Source: CF-162 sp040882565
GTDB lineage: Bacteria > Chloroflexota > Dehalococcoidia > SM23-28-2 > RBG-16-64-32
Length of the DNA stretch: 64,000 nt
Reading direction: 5' to 3'
Assembly (NCBI GenBank): GCA_040882565.1
Contig: JBBEAZ010000015.1
Span: 1-64,000 of the forward strand
A program made the translations under genes and the position numbers. Under the pieces are notes generated by a model that saw only the letters and a list, made by a program, of their open reading frames with translations, did not search any database and had not been told where the DNA came from. This document shows positions 1-8,598 of the stretch, one piece after another. Numbering within the stretch: the first letter of the stretch is position 1; each line of letters opens with the position of its first letter.

Positions 1-30
1 GGCGCCCCGCCAACTGGGGGCCGCCTCTTT

Positions 31-50
31 GACAGGGCTGAAGCCCTGTC
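31..50. terminator. Hairpin downstream of the first aldehyde dehydrogenase
   Basis: GACAGGGCT and AGCCCTGTC form a perfect 9-bp stem around a 2-nt loop. The hairpin lies 17 bp past the stop codon of the minus-strand aldehyde dehydrogenase. There is no T-run, so it may stabilise mRNA 3' ends or be a dispersed hairpin rather than a classical terminator. A similar GGGCT/AGCCC hairpin occurs near 61747. Nothing else is recognisable in 1-66. Confidence 0.45.
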
Positions 51-66
51 CCTACGGTTCGGTTGG

Positions 67-1515
67 CTAGGTCAGTTGGAGGGACTTCGTTTCGAGGTAC
101 TCTTCGAGGCCGAACTTGCCAAGCTCGCGGCCGTGGCCGGACTGCTTGTAGCCGCCGAAGGGGGCCTGCGCGTTGAAGTTACCGCCGTTGATCTCGACCT
201 GGCCTGTGCGTAGCCGGCCGGCGACGCGCCTGGCGCGATCGGCGTCGCCGGACCAGACACCGCTCGCCAGGCCGTAGACGGTGTCGTTGGCGATGCGGAT
301 CGCGTCTTCCTCGTCGTCGTAGCCGATGATCGAGAGGACAGGGCCGAAGATCTCTTCCTGGGCGATCGTCATGTCGTTGGTGACGTTGGAGAAGACGGTC
401 GGCTGGACGAAGTAGCCCTTGCCGTCGCTCTTGTCGAGGCCGCCGGTGACCAGCTTCGCGCCTTCGTCGATGCCCTTCTGGATGTAGCCGCGGACGCGCT
501 CGTACTGCGTCGCGGAGACGAGGGGCCCGAGCTTGGTTGTCGGCTCGAAGGGGTCGCCGGTCGCGAAGTTCGCGGCGGCCGTTGCGGCGATCTTCTCGGC
601 CTCGGCTACGCGGTCCTTCGGGACGAGCATGCGGGTGAGGGCGCTGCAAGTCTGGCCGGAGTTGGCGTAGCACTTGGTGACGCCGTCGGTGACAGCGCGC
701 TCGAAGTCGGCGTCGTCGAGGATGACGTTGGGGGACTTGCCGCCGAGCTCGAGAGTGACACGCTTGACCGTCTGCGCGCCGAGTTCGCTGACGCGCTTGC
801 CGGCGCGCGTGGAGCCGGTGAAGGAGACCATGTCGACGTCGGGGTGGGCGGCGATCGCCTCACCGACGACGGGGCCGAAACCCGTGACGAGGTTGAAGAC
901 GCCCTTGGGGAGGCCGGCGGACTCGATGGCCTCGGCGAGGATGAAGGCGTTGAGCGGCGCGACTTCGCTCGGCTTAAGGACGACGGTGCAGCCGGCGGCG
1001 AGGGCCGGCGCGACCTTGGCCGCGATCTGGTGCAGGGGGTAGTTCCAGGGGGTGATGCAGCCGACGACGCCGACCGGCTCTTTGACGACGAGCGAGCTGC
1101 CGCCGAACATGTTCGGGATCGTCTCTTCGAACTGAGTAGCGGCGAGGATCGCCGGGATCGAGTTGAAGGTCATGATCGGCATGCCGGCCTGGATCATGCG
1201 CGAAAGCATGATCGGCATGCCGACTTCCTGCGAGATGACAGTGGCGATTTCTTCCGAGCGCTCCTGGAGCTTCGCGGCGATCGCCTGGATGAACTTGGCG
1301 CGGTCGTCGGCGCAGGTCTGGCTCCAGCCTTCGAACGCGGCCTTGGCGGCGGCGACGGCCTTGTCGACGTCCTCAGGCGTGCCTTCGGGGATGCGGCCGA
1401 TAACCTCTTCGGTCGTCGGGTTGATGACGTCGATCATCTTGGAGCCCGTGGATTCTACCCACGCGCCGTTAATGAACAGCTTGTCCTTCGTTGCTACTTC
1501 TGCGACCTGGGTCAT
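67..1515 (-). CDS. Aldehyde dehydrogenase family protein
   Basis: This is a 482-residue NAD(P)-dependent aldehyde dehydrogenase that oxidises an aldehyde to the carboxylic acid; the substrate is unknown. The Rossmann segment contains TPWNYPLHQ and VLKPSE. The general-base Glu lies in LELGGKSPN and the catalytic Cys in NSGQTCSA. The length is normal for the family. The ATG at 1515 is preceded by an AGGAGG ribosome binding site about 10 nt upstream. A second, clearly different aldehyde dehydrogenase lies immediately upstream on the same strand with only 28 bp between them, so the two are probably co-transcribed. The pairing suggests aldehyde or alcohol catabolism. Confidence 0.93.
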   Translation of the reverse strand: MTQVAEVATKDKLFINGAWVESTGSKMIDVINPTTEEVIGRIPEGTPEDVDKAVAAAKAAFEGWSQTCADDRAKFIQAIAAKLQERSEEIATVISQEVGMPIMLSRMIQAGMPIMTFNSIPAILAATQFEETIPNMFGGSSLVVKEPVGVVGCITPWNYPLHQIAAKVAPALAAGCTVVLKPSEVAPLNAFILAEAIESAGLPKGVFNLVTGFGPVVGEAIAAHPDVDMVSFTGSTRAGKRVSELGAQTVKRVTLELGGKSPNVILDDADFERAVTDGVTKCYANSGQTCSALTRMLVPKDRVAEAEKIAATAAANFATGDPFEPTTKLGPLVSATQYERVRGYIQKGIDEGAKLVTGGLDKSDGKGYFVQPTVFSNVTNDMTIAQEEIFGPVLSIIGYDDEEDAIRIANDTVYGLASGVWSGDADRARRVAGRLRTGQVEINGGNFNAQAPFGGYKQSGHGRELGKFGLEEYLETKSLQLT

Positions 1516-1543
1516 TCCGTGCTTCCTCCTGTGATTTTGTTCG

Positions 1544-3007
1544 CTATTTAAGGTTTATCCAGACGGATTTGTATTCAGTGTACAGGTCGAGCGCCTGCCT
1601 GCCCAACTCGCGGCCGAAGCCGCTGTCCTTGAAGCCGCCCCACGGCGAGCGCGTGTCAGTCGCGCCATATGTGTTCACCCAGACGGTGCCTGCCTTGAGG
1701 CGGTGGGCGACGTCGTGGGCGCGGGCCACGTCACGGGTCCAGACGGCGGCGGCGAGGCCGTAGCAGGTGTCGTTGGCGATACGGACGGCCTCGTCGGCGT
1801 CCTTCGCCGGGATGACGCTGGCGACGGGGCCGAAGATCTCTTCTTGCGCGATGCGCATGCCGTTGTCGACGCCGGCGAAAATAGTCGGCTGGACGAAATA
1901 GCCGCGGTCGCCGATGCGCTCGCCACCGGTCATCAGCTGGGCGCCTTCGCCCTTGCCGATCTCGATGTAGCTCATCACGCGGTCGAACTGCTCGTCGTTG
2001 ACGACGGGGCCCATGTACGTCTCGGGGTCGAGCGGGTCGCCGACCTTGATCGTGCTGGCGCGCTGGCTGAGGCCATCGACGAACGAGTCGTAGATGCCCT
2101 GCTCAACGACAATGCGGGAGCCGGCGCTGCAGACTTCCCCCTGGTTGAAGAAAACGCCACCGGCCGCGCCGCGGATTGCTGCGTCAAGGTCAGCGTCGGC
2201 GAGGATGATGTTCGGGGACTTGCCGCCGAGTTCCAGCGAGACCTTCTTCAACGTGCCGGCGGAAGCGCGGACGATGATGCGCCCGACTTCGGGGCTGCCG
2301 GTGAAGGCGATCTTGTCGACGTCCGGGTGCTCAACGAGGGCGGCGCCGGTCTCGCCGAAGCCGGTGACGATGTTGACGACGCCGGCGGGGATGCCGGCCT
2401 CCAGGCAGAGCTCGCCAAGCTTGAGCGCTGAGAGCGGCGACTGCTCGGCGGGCTTGAGGACGACGGTGTTACCGCAGGCGAGGGCGGGCGCCAGTTTCCA
2501 TGCCGCCATCATCACGGGGAAGTTCCAGGGGATGATCTGGCCGATCACGCCGACCGGCTGCCGGAGGAGGTAGGTGAACGCGGGGGCGCGCACGGGCACC
2601 GTTTCGCCGTGGAGCTTGTCAGCCCAACCGGCGTAGTACTCGAAGCAGTCGACGGCGGCAGGGATGTCGACGCGGAGGCTGTTTGTGACCGGCTTGCCGG
2701 CATCGATGGCATCGGTTTCGGCGAGTTGTTGGGCGCTGTCGTTGACCAGCTGTGCGAGCTTGATCAGCATCCGTCCGCGGTCGGCGGGGTGGAGCTTTGA
2801 CCAGGGGCCTTCGAATGCGGCGCGGGCGGCTTTGACGGCGCGGTCGATGTCCTCGGCGCTGCCTTCGGCGACGCGGGCGATCGTCTCGCCGGTGGTGGGG
2901 CCGACGTCGTCGTAGTGCTTGCCGGAAGCGGGCTCGACCCACTGACCGTTGATCAGGAACTTAGTGGGGCCGCGAACGGCGGTCTTGTCCTGGGTGGTCT
3001 GAGTCAT
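1544..3007 (-). CDS. Aldehyde dehydrogenase (betaine/phenylacetaldehyde-type)
   Basis: This 487-residue aldehyde dehydrogenase has IPWNFPVMM and VLKPAEQ in the cofactor domain, LELGGKSPN with the general-base Glu, and FNQGEVCSAGSR with the nucleophilic Cys. The WGGFKDSGFGRE C-terminal motif resembles betaine, aminoaldehyde and phenylacetaldehyde dehydrogenases, but the substrate cannot be assigned. There is no good ribosome binding site before the ATG at 3007. A TATAAT hexamer sits only 15 nt upstream of the start, so the transcript would have a very short leader. It is divergent from the Fic gene across a 214-bp region rich in operators. Confidence 0.92.
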   Translation of the reverse strand: MTQTTQDKTAVRGPTKFLINGQWVEPASGKHYDDVGPTTGETIARVAEGSAEDIDRAVKAARAAFEGPWSKLHPADRGRMLIKLAQLVNDSAQQLAETDAIDAGKPVTNSLRVDIPAAVDCFEYYAGWADKLHGETVPVRAPAFTYLLRQPVGVIGQIIPWNFPVMMAAWKLAPALACGNTVVLKPAEQSPLSALKLGELCLEAGIPAGVVNIVTGFGETGAALVEHPDVDKIAFTGSPEVGRIIVRASAGTLKKVSLELGGKSPNIILADADLDAAIRGAAGGVFFNQGEVCSAGSRIVVEQGIYDSFVDGLSQRASTIKVGDPLDPETYMGPVVNDEQFDRVMSYIEIGKGEGAQLMTGGERIGDRGYFVQPTIFAGVDNGMRIAQEEIFGPVASVIPAKDADEAVRIANDTCYGLAAAVWTRDVARAHDVAHRLKAGTVWVNTYGATDTRSPWGGFKDSGFGRELGRQALDLYTEYKSVWINLK

Positions 3008-3022
3008 GTTGTGTGGTTACAC

Positions 3023-3053
3023 ATTATATCGCCCGAGCGCTTTGTCAAGCGCT
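3023..3053 (-). promoter_or_regulatory. Promoter and operator-like inverted repeat of the aldehyde dehydrogenase pair
   Basis: On the minus strand TATAAT (3023-3028) lies just upstream of the aldehyde dehydrogenase start. TTGACA (3043-3048) lies 14 bp further, which is too short for a standard sigma70 spacer. The -35-like region is embedded in a perfect 7-4-7 inverted repeat, AGCGCTT-tgtc-AAGCGCT (3036-3053). This resembles LacI/TetR-type operators and would let a repressor block the promoter. The regulator is unknown. Confidence 0.5.
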
Positions 3054-3102
3054 TGCTAAGTTAAGCCTCGGCGTTGACTGCCCTAAGGGTAGGACAGAGG
3101 TG

Positions 3103-3136
3103 CGACAAAACATGCGACATGTCGCGCCATTTGTCG
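3103..3136. promoter_or_regulatory. Concentric double palindrome upstream of the Fic gene
   Basis: A perfect 12-bp palindrome GCGACATGTCGC (3114-3125) is flanked by CGACAAA (3103-3109) and TTTGTCG (3130-3136). The outer repeat has the same centre as the inner one (3119.5). Half-site GCGACA/TGTCGC recurs in the 5' leader at 3193-3205. Its position just upstream of the Fic promoter suggests an operator for a dimeric or tetrameric regulator, possibly the Fic protein's own C-terminal winged helix. Confidence 0.6.
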
Positions 3137-3166
3137 TTGTATAACGGGCACTTTTACAGCTACAAT
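3137..3166 (+). promoter_or_regulatory. Putative sigma70 promoter of the Fic gene
   Basis: TTGTAT (3137-3142) and TACAAT (3161-3166) are separated by 18 bp. Transcription would start near 3173, which puts the GCGACA-T-TGTCGC palindrome at 3193-3205 inside the 5' leader and between the two operators. Confidence 0.5.
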
Positions 3167-3192
3167 AAGCCAACAACAGAACGTCACTGTCG

Positions 3193-3205
3193 GCGACATT
3201 GTCGC
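3193..3205. promoter_or_regulatory. Second operator-like palindrome in the Fic leader
   Basis: GCGACA-T-TGTCGC is a 6-1-6 perfect inverted repeat 16 bp before the Fic start codon. It uses the same half-site as the palindrome at 3114-3125. Repetition of one half-site in both positions argues for a specific regulator rather than chance. Confidence 0.6.
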
Positions 3206-3221
3206 TAGAAGGGAGCAACAG

Positions 3222-4403
3222 TTGCCATCTTGGGACGTTCACTTTGGCCTGTCTGTGGACTTATCAAGTACGGACATAGTCCGGCAGATTGAGCGAGCCC
3301 ACGCTCTTTCCACGGTCATTCAAGAAATACCCATCCCGCCTTACCTGAAGGTCGAATTGGACGCCATGAACATCATGCGCGCAGTAAGGGGCACAACCGC
3401 GATCGAAGGTGCGGAGGTGTCCACTGCCGAGGTGCGTGAGATTATGCGATCGCCAGCGCGCATGACGCTCCCGCAGGCACGCCAACGCGATGAGCAAGAA
3501 GTAAAGAACGCCCAACAAGTGATGCTATACGTCGCCAGCATTCTCAAGCGTTATCCAAATCATCCCATCACGCAGACCCTAATCTGCTCGATTCACGAAC
3601 TGACCACTAGGAATATCCCATACGAAAGCAATGAGCCAGGGAAGTACCGGAATTGCCCTGTGAGCGCTGCAGACTACCAGGCTCCACCTCACGACGAAGT
3701 TCGGCGGCTGATGACCGAATTTGTCGATTGGCTGAATTCTCCGCCTGCGGCGAATTGGGATCCCATCATAAGGGCGCTCGCTGCTCACTTCTACGTCATT
3801 AGCATCCACCCATTTGGGGATGGCAACGGCCGCACGTCGCGCGCGCTTGAGAGTTTCTTGCTTTATCAGGGTAATGTGAACGCGAGGGGTTTCTACTCGT
3901 TAGCAAATTACTACTATCAGCATCGCCCTGACTACGTCTGGCATTTGGACAATGCGCGCTTCAATTCGCAGAACGATCTCACCCCGTTCATTAGGTTCGG
4001 ACTTAACGGATTGGTCGAGGAGCTTCAGGCGGTTCACGCCCAGGTTGTTGACGAAGTCAGATTGATCTCATTTCGAGACTACGCCAGAGAGATGTTCCAG
4101 CACACGGGTAGGCTGGGAACGAAAGCCGGGGCGCGTATCTTCCACCTTCTCATCGCAATGGGGCGCGATCCCATGCCGCTCGCGGAAATAGCAGCTAGTC
4201 CGCTCTACCGCAAGGTATCTACTCGAACCTTGCAGCGAGACATCGCCATGCTGAAGGAGCAAGAACTTGTGCGAATTGAGGACGGGGCTGTCGTACCCAA
4301 CTTGGAGTTGTTGGACCGCTTCACACTCAATGAATTTGGGGAGGCAGCGGAGTTCGAATACGACCCGCAGCAGCTAGAGTTGCAGGAAGGAACACCTGAC
4401 TAG
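3222..4403 (+). CDS. Fic family protein with C-terminal winged-helix domain
   Basis: This is a 393-residue Fic protein. Fic enzymes usually transfer AMP to a target hydroxyl. The active-site motif HPFGDGNGRTSR is complete. An N-terminal inhibitory helix motif TAIEG (T-x3-E-G type) marks the class II, self-inhibited architecture. The C-terminal third (around SPLYRKVSTRTLQRDIAML) looks like a winged-helix DNA-binding domain. Translation probably starts at TTG 3222, with an AAGGGAG ribosome binding site 6 nt upstream. Codon use is more relaxed and AT-richer than its neighbours, which suggests horizontal acquisition. Its operators suggest autoregulation. Its target and role (toxin or regulator) are unknown. 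Confidence 0.88.
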   Translation: MPSWDVHFGLSVDLSSTDIVRQIERAHALSTVIQEIPIPPYLKVELDAMNIMRAVRGTTAIEGAEVSTAEVREIMRSPARMTLPQARQRDEQEVKNAQQVMLYVASILKRYPNHPITQTLICSIHELTTRNIPYESNEPGKYRNCPVSAADYQAPPHDEVRRLMTEFVDWLNSPPAANWDPIIRALAAHFYVISIHPFGDGNGRTSRALESFLLYQGNVNARGFYSLANYYYQHRPDYVWHLDNARFNSQNDLTPFIRFGLNGLVEELQAVHAQVVDEVRLISFRDYAREMFQHTGRLGTKAGARIFHLLIAMGRDPMPLAEIAASPLYRKVSTRTLQRDIAMLKEQELVRIEDGAVVPNLELLDRFTLNEFGEAAEFEYDPQQLELQEGTPD

Positions 4404-4468
4404 TGCGAGTCTACGCGGTGCAACCTTTCTCTGCGACTTTGCGGAGTCCGGTTGACCACTACCCCAAG

Positions 4469-5532
4469 CTAAGCGACTGCCATCTCGGCGTTGACTTGGT
4501 CCAGCAGGCGCATGCAGCGGCCCAGCGTTTCCAGACGTGCGGCGATGCCCTTGCCTTCGGGGTCGACGCGGACGGTGGTGACGCCGCAGTCGCGGTAGGC
4601 GCGCATGCGGTCTTTGACCATGTCGTCGGTGCCGAGGAGGTTCGTCTGCTTGACCATCTCGTCGGGGACGAGGCCGGCTGCGCCTTCGCGGTCCCCTTCG
4701 ATCCAGCGCTTCTGCGCTTCCTTGGCGATGGATTCGTAGCCGGCGCGCTGGAAGGCCATGTTGTAGAAGTTGTGCTGCTTCGAGCCCATCGCGCCGAGGG
4801 TGAAGGCGAGGCCAGGCTTGCGCGGCGCGTAGAGCGCGTCAACGTCGTCGGAGAAGGCGACCACGCCGCCGGCCTGGAGGTCGAGGTCATCCGGCGAGCG
4901 GCCGGCGCGCTTGGCGCCGGCGCGGATGGCGTCGAAGAAAACGTCCGCGTGCTCAGGCATGAATGAGGTGCCCAGCCAGCCGTCGGCGATTTCGCCGGTC
5001 ATCTCGAGGCTCTTCGGGCTGAGGGTCGCGAGGTAGACGGGGACGGGGTCGCTGGCGCCCATCGCCGAGCGGATCGGCTTGCCCTCGCCGCCGGGGAGCG
5101 GGAGCGTGTAGACACTGCCCTGGTAGGCGACCTTCTCGCCGCTCTGGACGATGCGGGCGATCTCGACGATCTCGCGCATGCGCTGGACGGGGCGCTTGAA
5201 GGGGATGCCGTGCCAGCCTTCGATGACCTGCGGGCCGCTGGTGCCGAGGCCAAGGAGGAAGCGGCCGCCCGTGAGCGCATTCATCGTCTGCGCGGTCATG
5301 CCGATGAGGGCAGGGGTGCGGGTGCCCGCCTGGAGGATGCCGGTGCCAAGCTTGTCTTCGAGGTGCGGGCGGCGACGTAGGCGAGCGGCGAGATGCCGTC
5401 CGAGCCCCAGGCTTCGGCCGACCAGGCGTAGCCGACGCCGAGCTTCTCCGCCTCGACGATGAAGTCGACGGCCTGCTCCCAGTTCTCCCGCCCGAAACCA
5501 ACCTGGATTCCTGCGCTGAGTTTCTTCGCCAT
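4469..5532 (-). pseudogene. LLM-class F420-dependent-type oxidoreductase, frameshifted
   Basis: Two overlapping frames together make one luciferase-like (LLM) flavin/F420 oxidoreductase. The N-terminal part starts at ATG 5532 (AKKLSAGIQVGFGRENW...) and runs to about 5360. The rest continues in another frame (KLGTGILQAGTRTPALIGM...) through LTGGRFLLGLGTSGPQ to a stop at 4469. One missing base near 5353-5362 restores a continuous protein of about 354 residues. This is either a recent inactivating mutation or a sequencing error, because both halves are otherwise well preserved. It is divergent from the M28-like peptidase. Confidence 0.8.
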
Positions 5533-5610
5533 TTGGTGTACGCCCCTTCCTTCGTGATGCGCAGCAAAGCATACACCGGCGGCGACGGCTATAATCGCCC
5601 CGGAGAACCG

Positions 5611-6984
5611 ATGCCCCGCGACGAAATCGTCCCCAGCGAAGCGACGATCTACTCCTGGATCGAGGAGGTGTTTTCGCACGGCATCCGGCGGCCCGGCTAC
5701 GCGGCCGACCGCTGGGCCGAGGACTGGTGTCAGGAGCGCTTCCGCGAGCTCGGCCTCGAGAACGTACGCGCCGAGCCGGTCGACCTGCCGTACTGGGAAC
5801 CGAAGTCGGCGACGCTAAGCGTTACACCAAACGGAGGCGAAGCGTTCGACGTGCCTTGCTTCCCGCTCCCGCACAGCGCATCGACAAGCGGCGTCGAGGC
5901 GGAGCTTGTCGCGTTCGATCCTGCAACGCCGGGCCAGGCGGAGGGCGCCGTTTCGCTTTACGACGTCCGCTTGCAGCGACCGCCGCACATGGTGCTGGCG
6001 AACCTCGCTACGTGGTACTACGACCCGGAGGGCACATTCGCAGACGCGCAGCACATCCTGCCCTTTGGGCGCGAGATCATGGGTGTGATGGAGCCATCGA
6101 TGGCGGCCGGCGCCGCCGCGTTCATCGGCGTCCTCTCCGGCTATCCGGGCGATTCGCACGAATACTACGTGCCCTATGACGCTGTCGAGCGCGCGTTGCC
6201 CGGCGTCTGGATCAGCGGCAGCGCTGGGCAGAAGCTGCGCGATGCGCTCGAAGCGGGCTCCGTCCGGGCCAAGCTGACGGTCGATGCTGTGCGCGAACCG
6301 ATCACTTCGTACAACATCATCGGCGAACTGCCGGGCGCCGACGAGGAGATCGTGATCATCGGCTCCCATCACGATGGACCATGGTCATCGGCGGTGGAGG
6401 ACTCGTCCGGTATCGCGCTTGTGCTGGCGCAGGCGGCGTACTGGACGAAGGTGGAACCGGCGCAGAGGCCGCACAGGCTGGTGTTCCTGTTGAACGCCGG
6501 GCACATGGCCGGTGGCGCCGGCACGAAGGCGTTCATCGCCAACCACACTGCCGAGCTCGAGCGTACTGTGCTCGAGGTTCATCTTGAGCACGCGGCGAAC
6601 GAATACTCGGACGCTACCGGCGAGCTGAAGCCGACGGGACAGCCCGAGGCTCGCTGGTGGTTCACGTCTCGCATCGCGCCGCTGGAAGATCACGTGCGGG
6701 CCGCGATCGAGGCGGAGGGACTCGGGCGCTCACTAATCATGTCGCCGACTGTTTTCGGCGAACGGCCGACGACGGACGGCGGGGACTTCCACCTGGCGGG
6801 CGTGCCGATCGTCAACTACCTGACGGCGCCGTTCTACCTCTTCGATTCGATGGACACGATGGACAAGATTCACAGACCGAGCCTGGTGCCGGTTACGCGC
6901 GCCGCTATCCGTATCATCGAGTCGACCGCCGGAGTTTCGGCGGCGCAGATGCGCGGAGCGGCTGTCACAGGAGGACAACGGTGA
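5611..6984 (+). CDS. M28-family-like (PA/aminopeptidase) protein with altered active site
   Basis: This 457-residue protein has the M28 zinc-peptidase fold. GSHHDGPWSSAVEDSSGIA matches the HxD...D metal-site region, and GGDFHLAGVPIVNY supplies a likely later ligand region. At the position where M28 enzymes carry the catalytic Glu pair, this protein has FLLNAGHMAGGAG, with His instead of Glu. Peptidase activity is therefore doubtful, or the chemistry is changed. The ATG at 5611 is chosen for the GGAG site 6 nt upstream and TATAAT at 5590-5595. Its stop overlaps the methyltransferase start (GTGA), which implies translational coupling. Confidence 0.75.
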   Translation: MPRDEIVPSEATIYSWIEEVFSHGIRRPGYAADRWAEDWCQERFRELGLENVRAEPVDLPYWEPKSATLSVTPNGGEAFDVPCFPLPHSASTSGVEAELVAFDPATPGQAEGAVSLYDVRLQRPPHMVLANLATWYYDPEGTFADAQHILPFGREIMGVMEPSMAAGAAAFIGVLSGYPGDSHEYYVPYDAVERALPGVWISGSAGQKLRDALEAGSVRAKLTVDAVREPITSYNIIGELPGADEEIVIIGSHHDGPWSSAVEDSSGIALVLAQAAYWTKVEPAQRPHRLVFLLNAGHMAGGAGTKAFIANHTAELERTVLEVHLEHAANEYSDATGELKPTGQPEARWWFTSRIAPLEDHVRAAIEAEGLGRSLIMSPTVFGERPTTDGGDFHLAGVPIVNYLTAPFYLFDSMDTMDKIHRPSLVPVTRAAIRIIESTAGVSAAQMRGAAVTGGQR

Positions 6985-8060
6985 CGAAGGAAGAGCAAGC
7001 GACGGCGCTGGTCGAGAAGATCATCGGCTCGGCGTCGGGATTCTTCAACGTGTTCAGCATCTATCTGGGGCACAAGCTGGGGCTCTACCGCGTCCTGGCG
7101 GGCGGGCCGATAATCTCGTCCCGACTGGCGGAGGCAACGGGCACGCACGAAAGATACGTGCGTGAGTGGCTCGAGCAGCAGGCGGTGGCAGGCATATTGG
7201 AAGTTGGGGCGAAGGATGGCGATGGGCAGACGCGCGCGTACAGTTTGCCGGAGGGACACGCCGAGGTGCTCGTTGAAGAGGACAGCCTGAACTACCTGTC
7301 GCCGTTCGTGCAGCTGCTCGTCGGGGCGGTGAGCCCGCTGCCGCGGCTGCTGGACGTCTACCGCAACGGCGGCGGCATTCCCTACGGCGACTACGGTCAG
7401 GACGTTCTCGAAGGGCAGGGTGGTGTGAACCGCGCGCCGCTGCTGCAACTCCTCGGCGGGGAGTGGCTGCCCGCCGTGACGGAGGTGCACGCGCGCCTGC
7501 AGGCGACTCCCCCGGCCAGGGTGGTCGACTTCGGCTGCGGCGCCGGCTGGTCGTCGATCGGGCTGGCGAAGGCGTACCCGAACGTGCAGGTGCACGGGCT
7601 GGACCTGGACGCGCAGTCAATCGCTGCGGCGGAGAAGAACGCAGAGGATCACGGGGTAGCTGACCGCGTGAAGTTCGAGGTGCGCGACGCAGGAGATCCG
7701 GCGCTGGCGGGGCAGTACGACCTCGTGCTGGCAGTCGAGTGCGTGCACGACATGTCGAACCCGATCGCTGCGCTCAAGGTGATGCGGCAGCTCGCCGGGA
7801 AAGGTGGCACGGTGATCGTGATCGACGAACGTGTCGGCGAGCAGTTCGACCCGCCGGGGAGCGAGCTGGAGTGGATGATGTATGGCTGGAGCATCCTACA
7901 CTGCCTGCCCGCGGGGATGGCGGACACACCGTCGGCGGGTACGGGCACAGTGCTACGCCCGGCGAAGCTGGCCGAGTACGCGGAGGCGGCGGGGTTCGCC
8001 CGGACCGAGGAGTTACCGGTGTTTGCGGACTTCTTCCGGTTCTACCGGCTGCACCCGTAG
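6981..8060 (+). CDS. Class I SAM-dependent methyltransferase with N-terminal winged helix
   Basis: This 359-residue protein starts at GTG 6981, with an AGGAGG ribosome binding site and a 4-base overlap with the upstream stop. Residues about 1-90 resemble the dimerisation winged helix of O-methyltransferases (LAEATGTHERYVREWLEQQ). The SAM-binding motif is VVDFGCGAGWSSIGLAKAYP, followed by the acidic motif VHGLDLDAQS. The family methylates small molecules. Coupling to the M28-like protein suggests that the two act on the same compound or product; the substrate is unknown. Confidence 0.85.
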   Translation: MTKEEQATALVEKIIGSASGFFNVFSIYLGHKLGLYRVLAGGPIISSRLAEATGTHERYVREWLEQQAVAGILEVGAKDGDGQTRAYSLPEGHAEVLVEEDSLNYLSPFVQLLVGAVSPLPRLLDVYRNGGGIPYGDYGQDVLEGQGGVNRAPLLQLLGGEWLPAVTEVHARLQATPPARVVDFGCGAGWSSIGLAKAYPNVQVHGLDLDAQSIAAAEKNAEDHGVADRVKFEVRDAGDPALAGQYDLVLAVECVHDMSNPIAALKVMRQLAGKGGTVIVIDERVGEQFDPPGSELEWMMYGWSILHCLPAGMADTPSAGTGTVLRPAKLAEYAEAAGFARTEELPVFADFFRFYRLHP

Positions 8061-8096
8061 TTTGTTGGGCGAGACTCACGGCGACAGCGCGCCGCG

Positions 8097-8102
8097 TATA
8101 CT
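8097..8102 (+). promoter_or_regulatory. -10 element of the hicBA pair (leaderless start)
   Basis: TATACT ends 8 nt before the hicB ATG, so transcription would begin at or next to the start codon. There is no ribosome binding site. The same arrangement precedes the amidase (TATACT 8583-8588). Confidence 0.5.
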
Positions 8103-8110
8103 ATTTGCAG

Positions 8111-8323
8111 ATGGCTGAGAGCGAGATAATTTTCAGCGTGACCGAGGCGCCGGAGGGCGGATATGACGCCCGAGCGCTGGGGCATCCGATATTCACGTCG
8201 GGCGAGACGCTTGACGATTTGAAGTCGATGGTGCAGGACGCGGTGCGCTGCCACTTTGATGATGAGGAGCGACCCCAGGTCATCCGCTTGCACTTCGTTC
8301 GCGACGAAGTCATCACCGCGTGA
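8111..8323 (+). CDS. hicB: HicB-like antitoxin
   Basis: This 70-residue protein (ESEIIFSVTEAPEGGYDARA...) matches the short HicB fold, a partial RNase-H-like domain that neutralises HicA. It lacks the C-terminal DNA-binding domain that longer HicB antitoxins carry, so it probably cannot autorepress alone. Its stop overlaps the start of hicA (GTGA). The antitoxin-first order and the overlap support a type II toxin-antitoxin module. Confidence 0.75.
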   Translation: MAESEIIFSVTEAPEGGYDARALGHPIFTSGETLDDLKSMVQDAVRCHFDDEERPQVIRLHFVRDEVITA

Positions 8324-8565
8324 AACTGCCCCGAGATCTCTCTGGTCAGCGGTTGGCAACGCTGCTGCGGCGGTACGAATACGAGACGGTACGCCAGACC
8401 GGCAGCCATGTGCGACTGACGTCGCGAATTCGTAGCAGCGAGCACAGCATCACGATTCCCTCTCACCGTGCTCTGTCGGTGGGTACACTCGATGGGATAC
8501 TCGGCGAAATCGCTCAGCACCTCGAGATGGACAAGAGGGACTTGGCTGAGGAGTTGTTCGGGTAA
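8320..8565 (+). CDS. hicA: HicA-type mRNA interferase toxin
   Basis: This 81-residue protein has a double-stranded-RNA-binding-like fold with the conserved glycine-serine-histidine in RQTGSHVRLT, whose His is the catalytic residue in HicA toxins. It starts at GTG 8320 inside the stop of hicB. HicA proteins cleave mRNA and halt growth when the antitoxin is lost. The module lies between a methyltransferase and an amidase with no mobile element nearby. Confidence 0.78.
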   Translation: MKLPRDLSGQRLATLLRRYEYETVRQTGSHVRLTSRIRSSEHSITIPSHRALSVGTLDGILGEIAQHLEMDKRDLAEELFG

Positions 8566-8598
8566 GCCGCCATAAGGTGCGGTATACTCCCGCTCACG

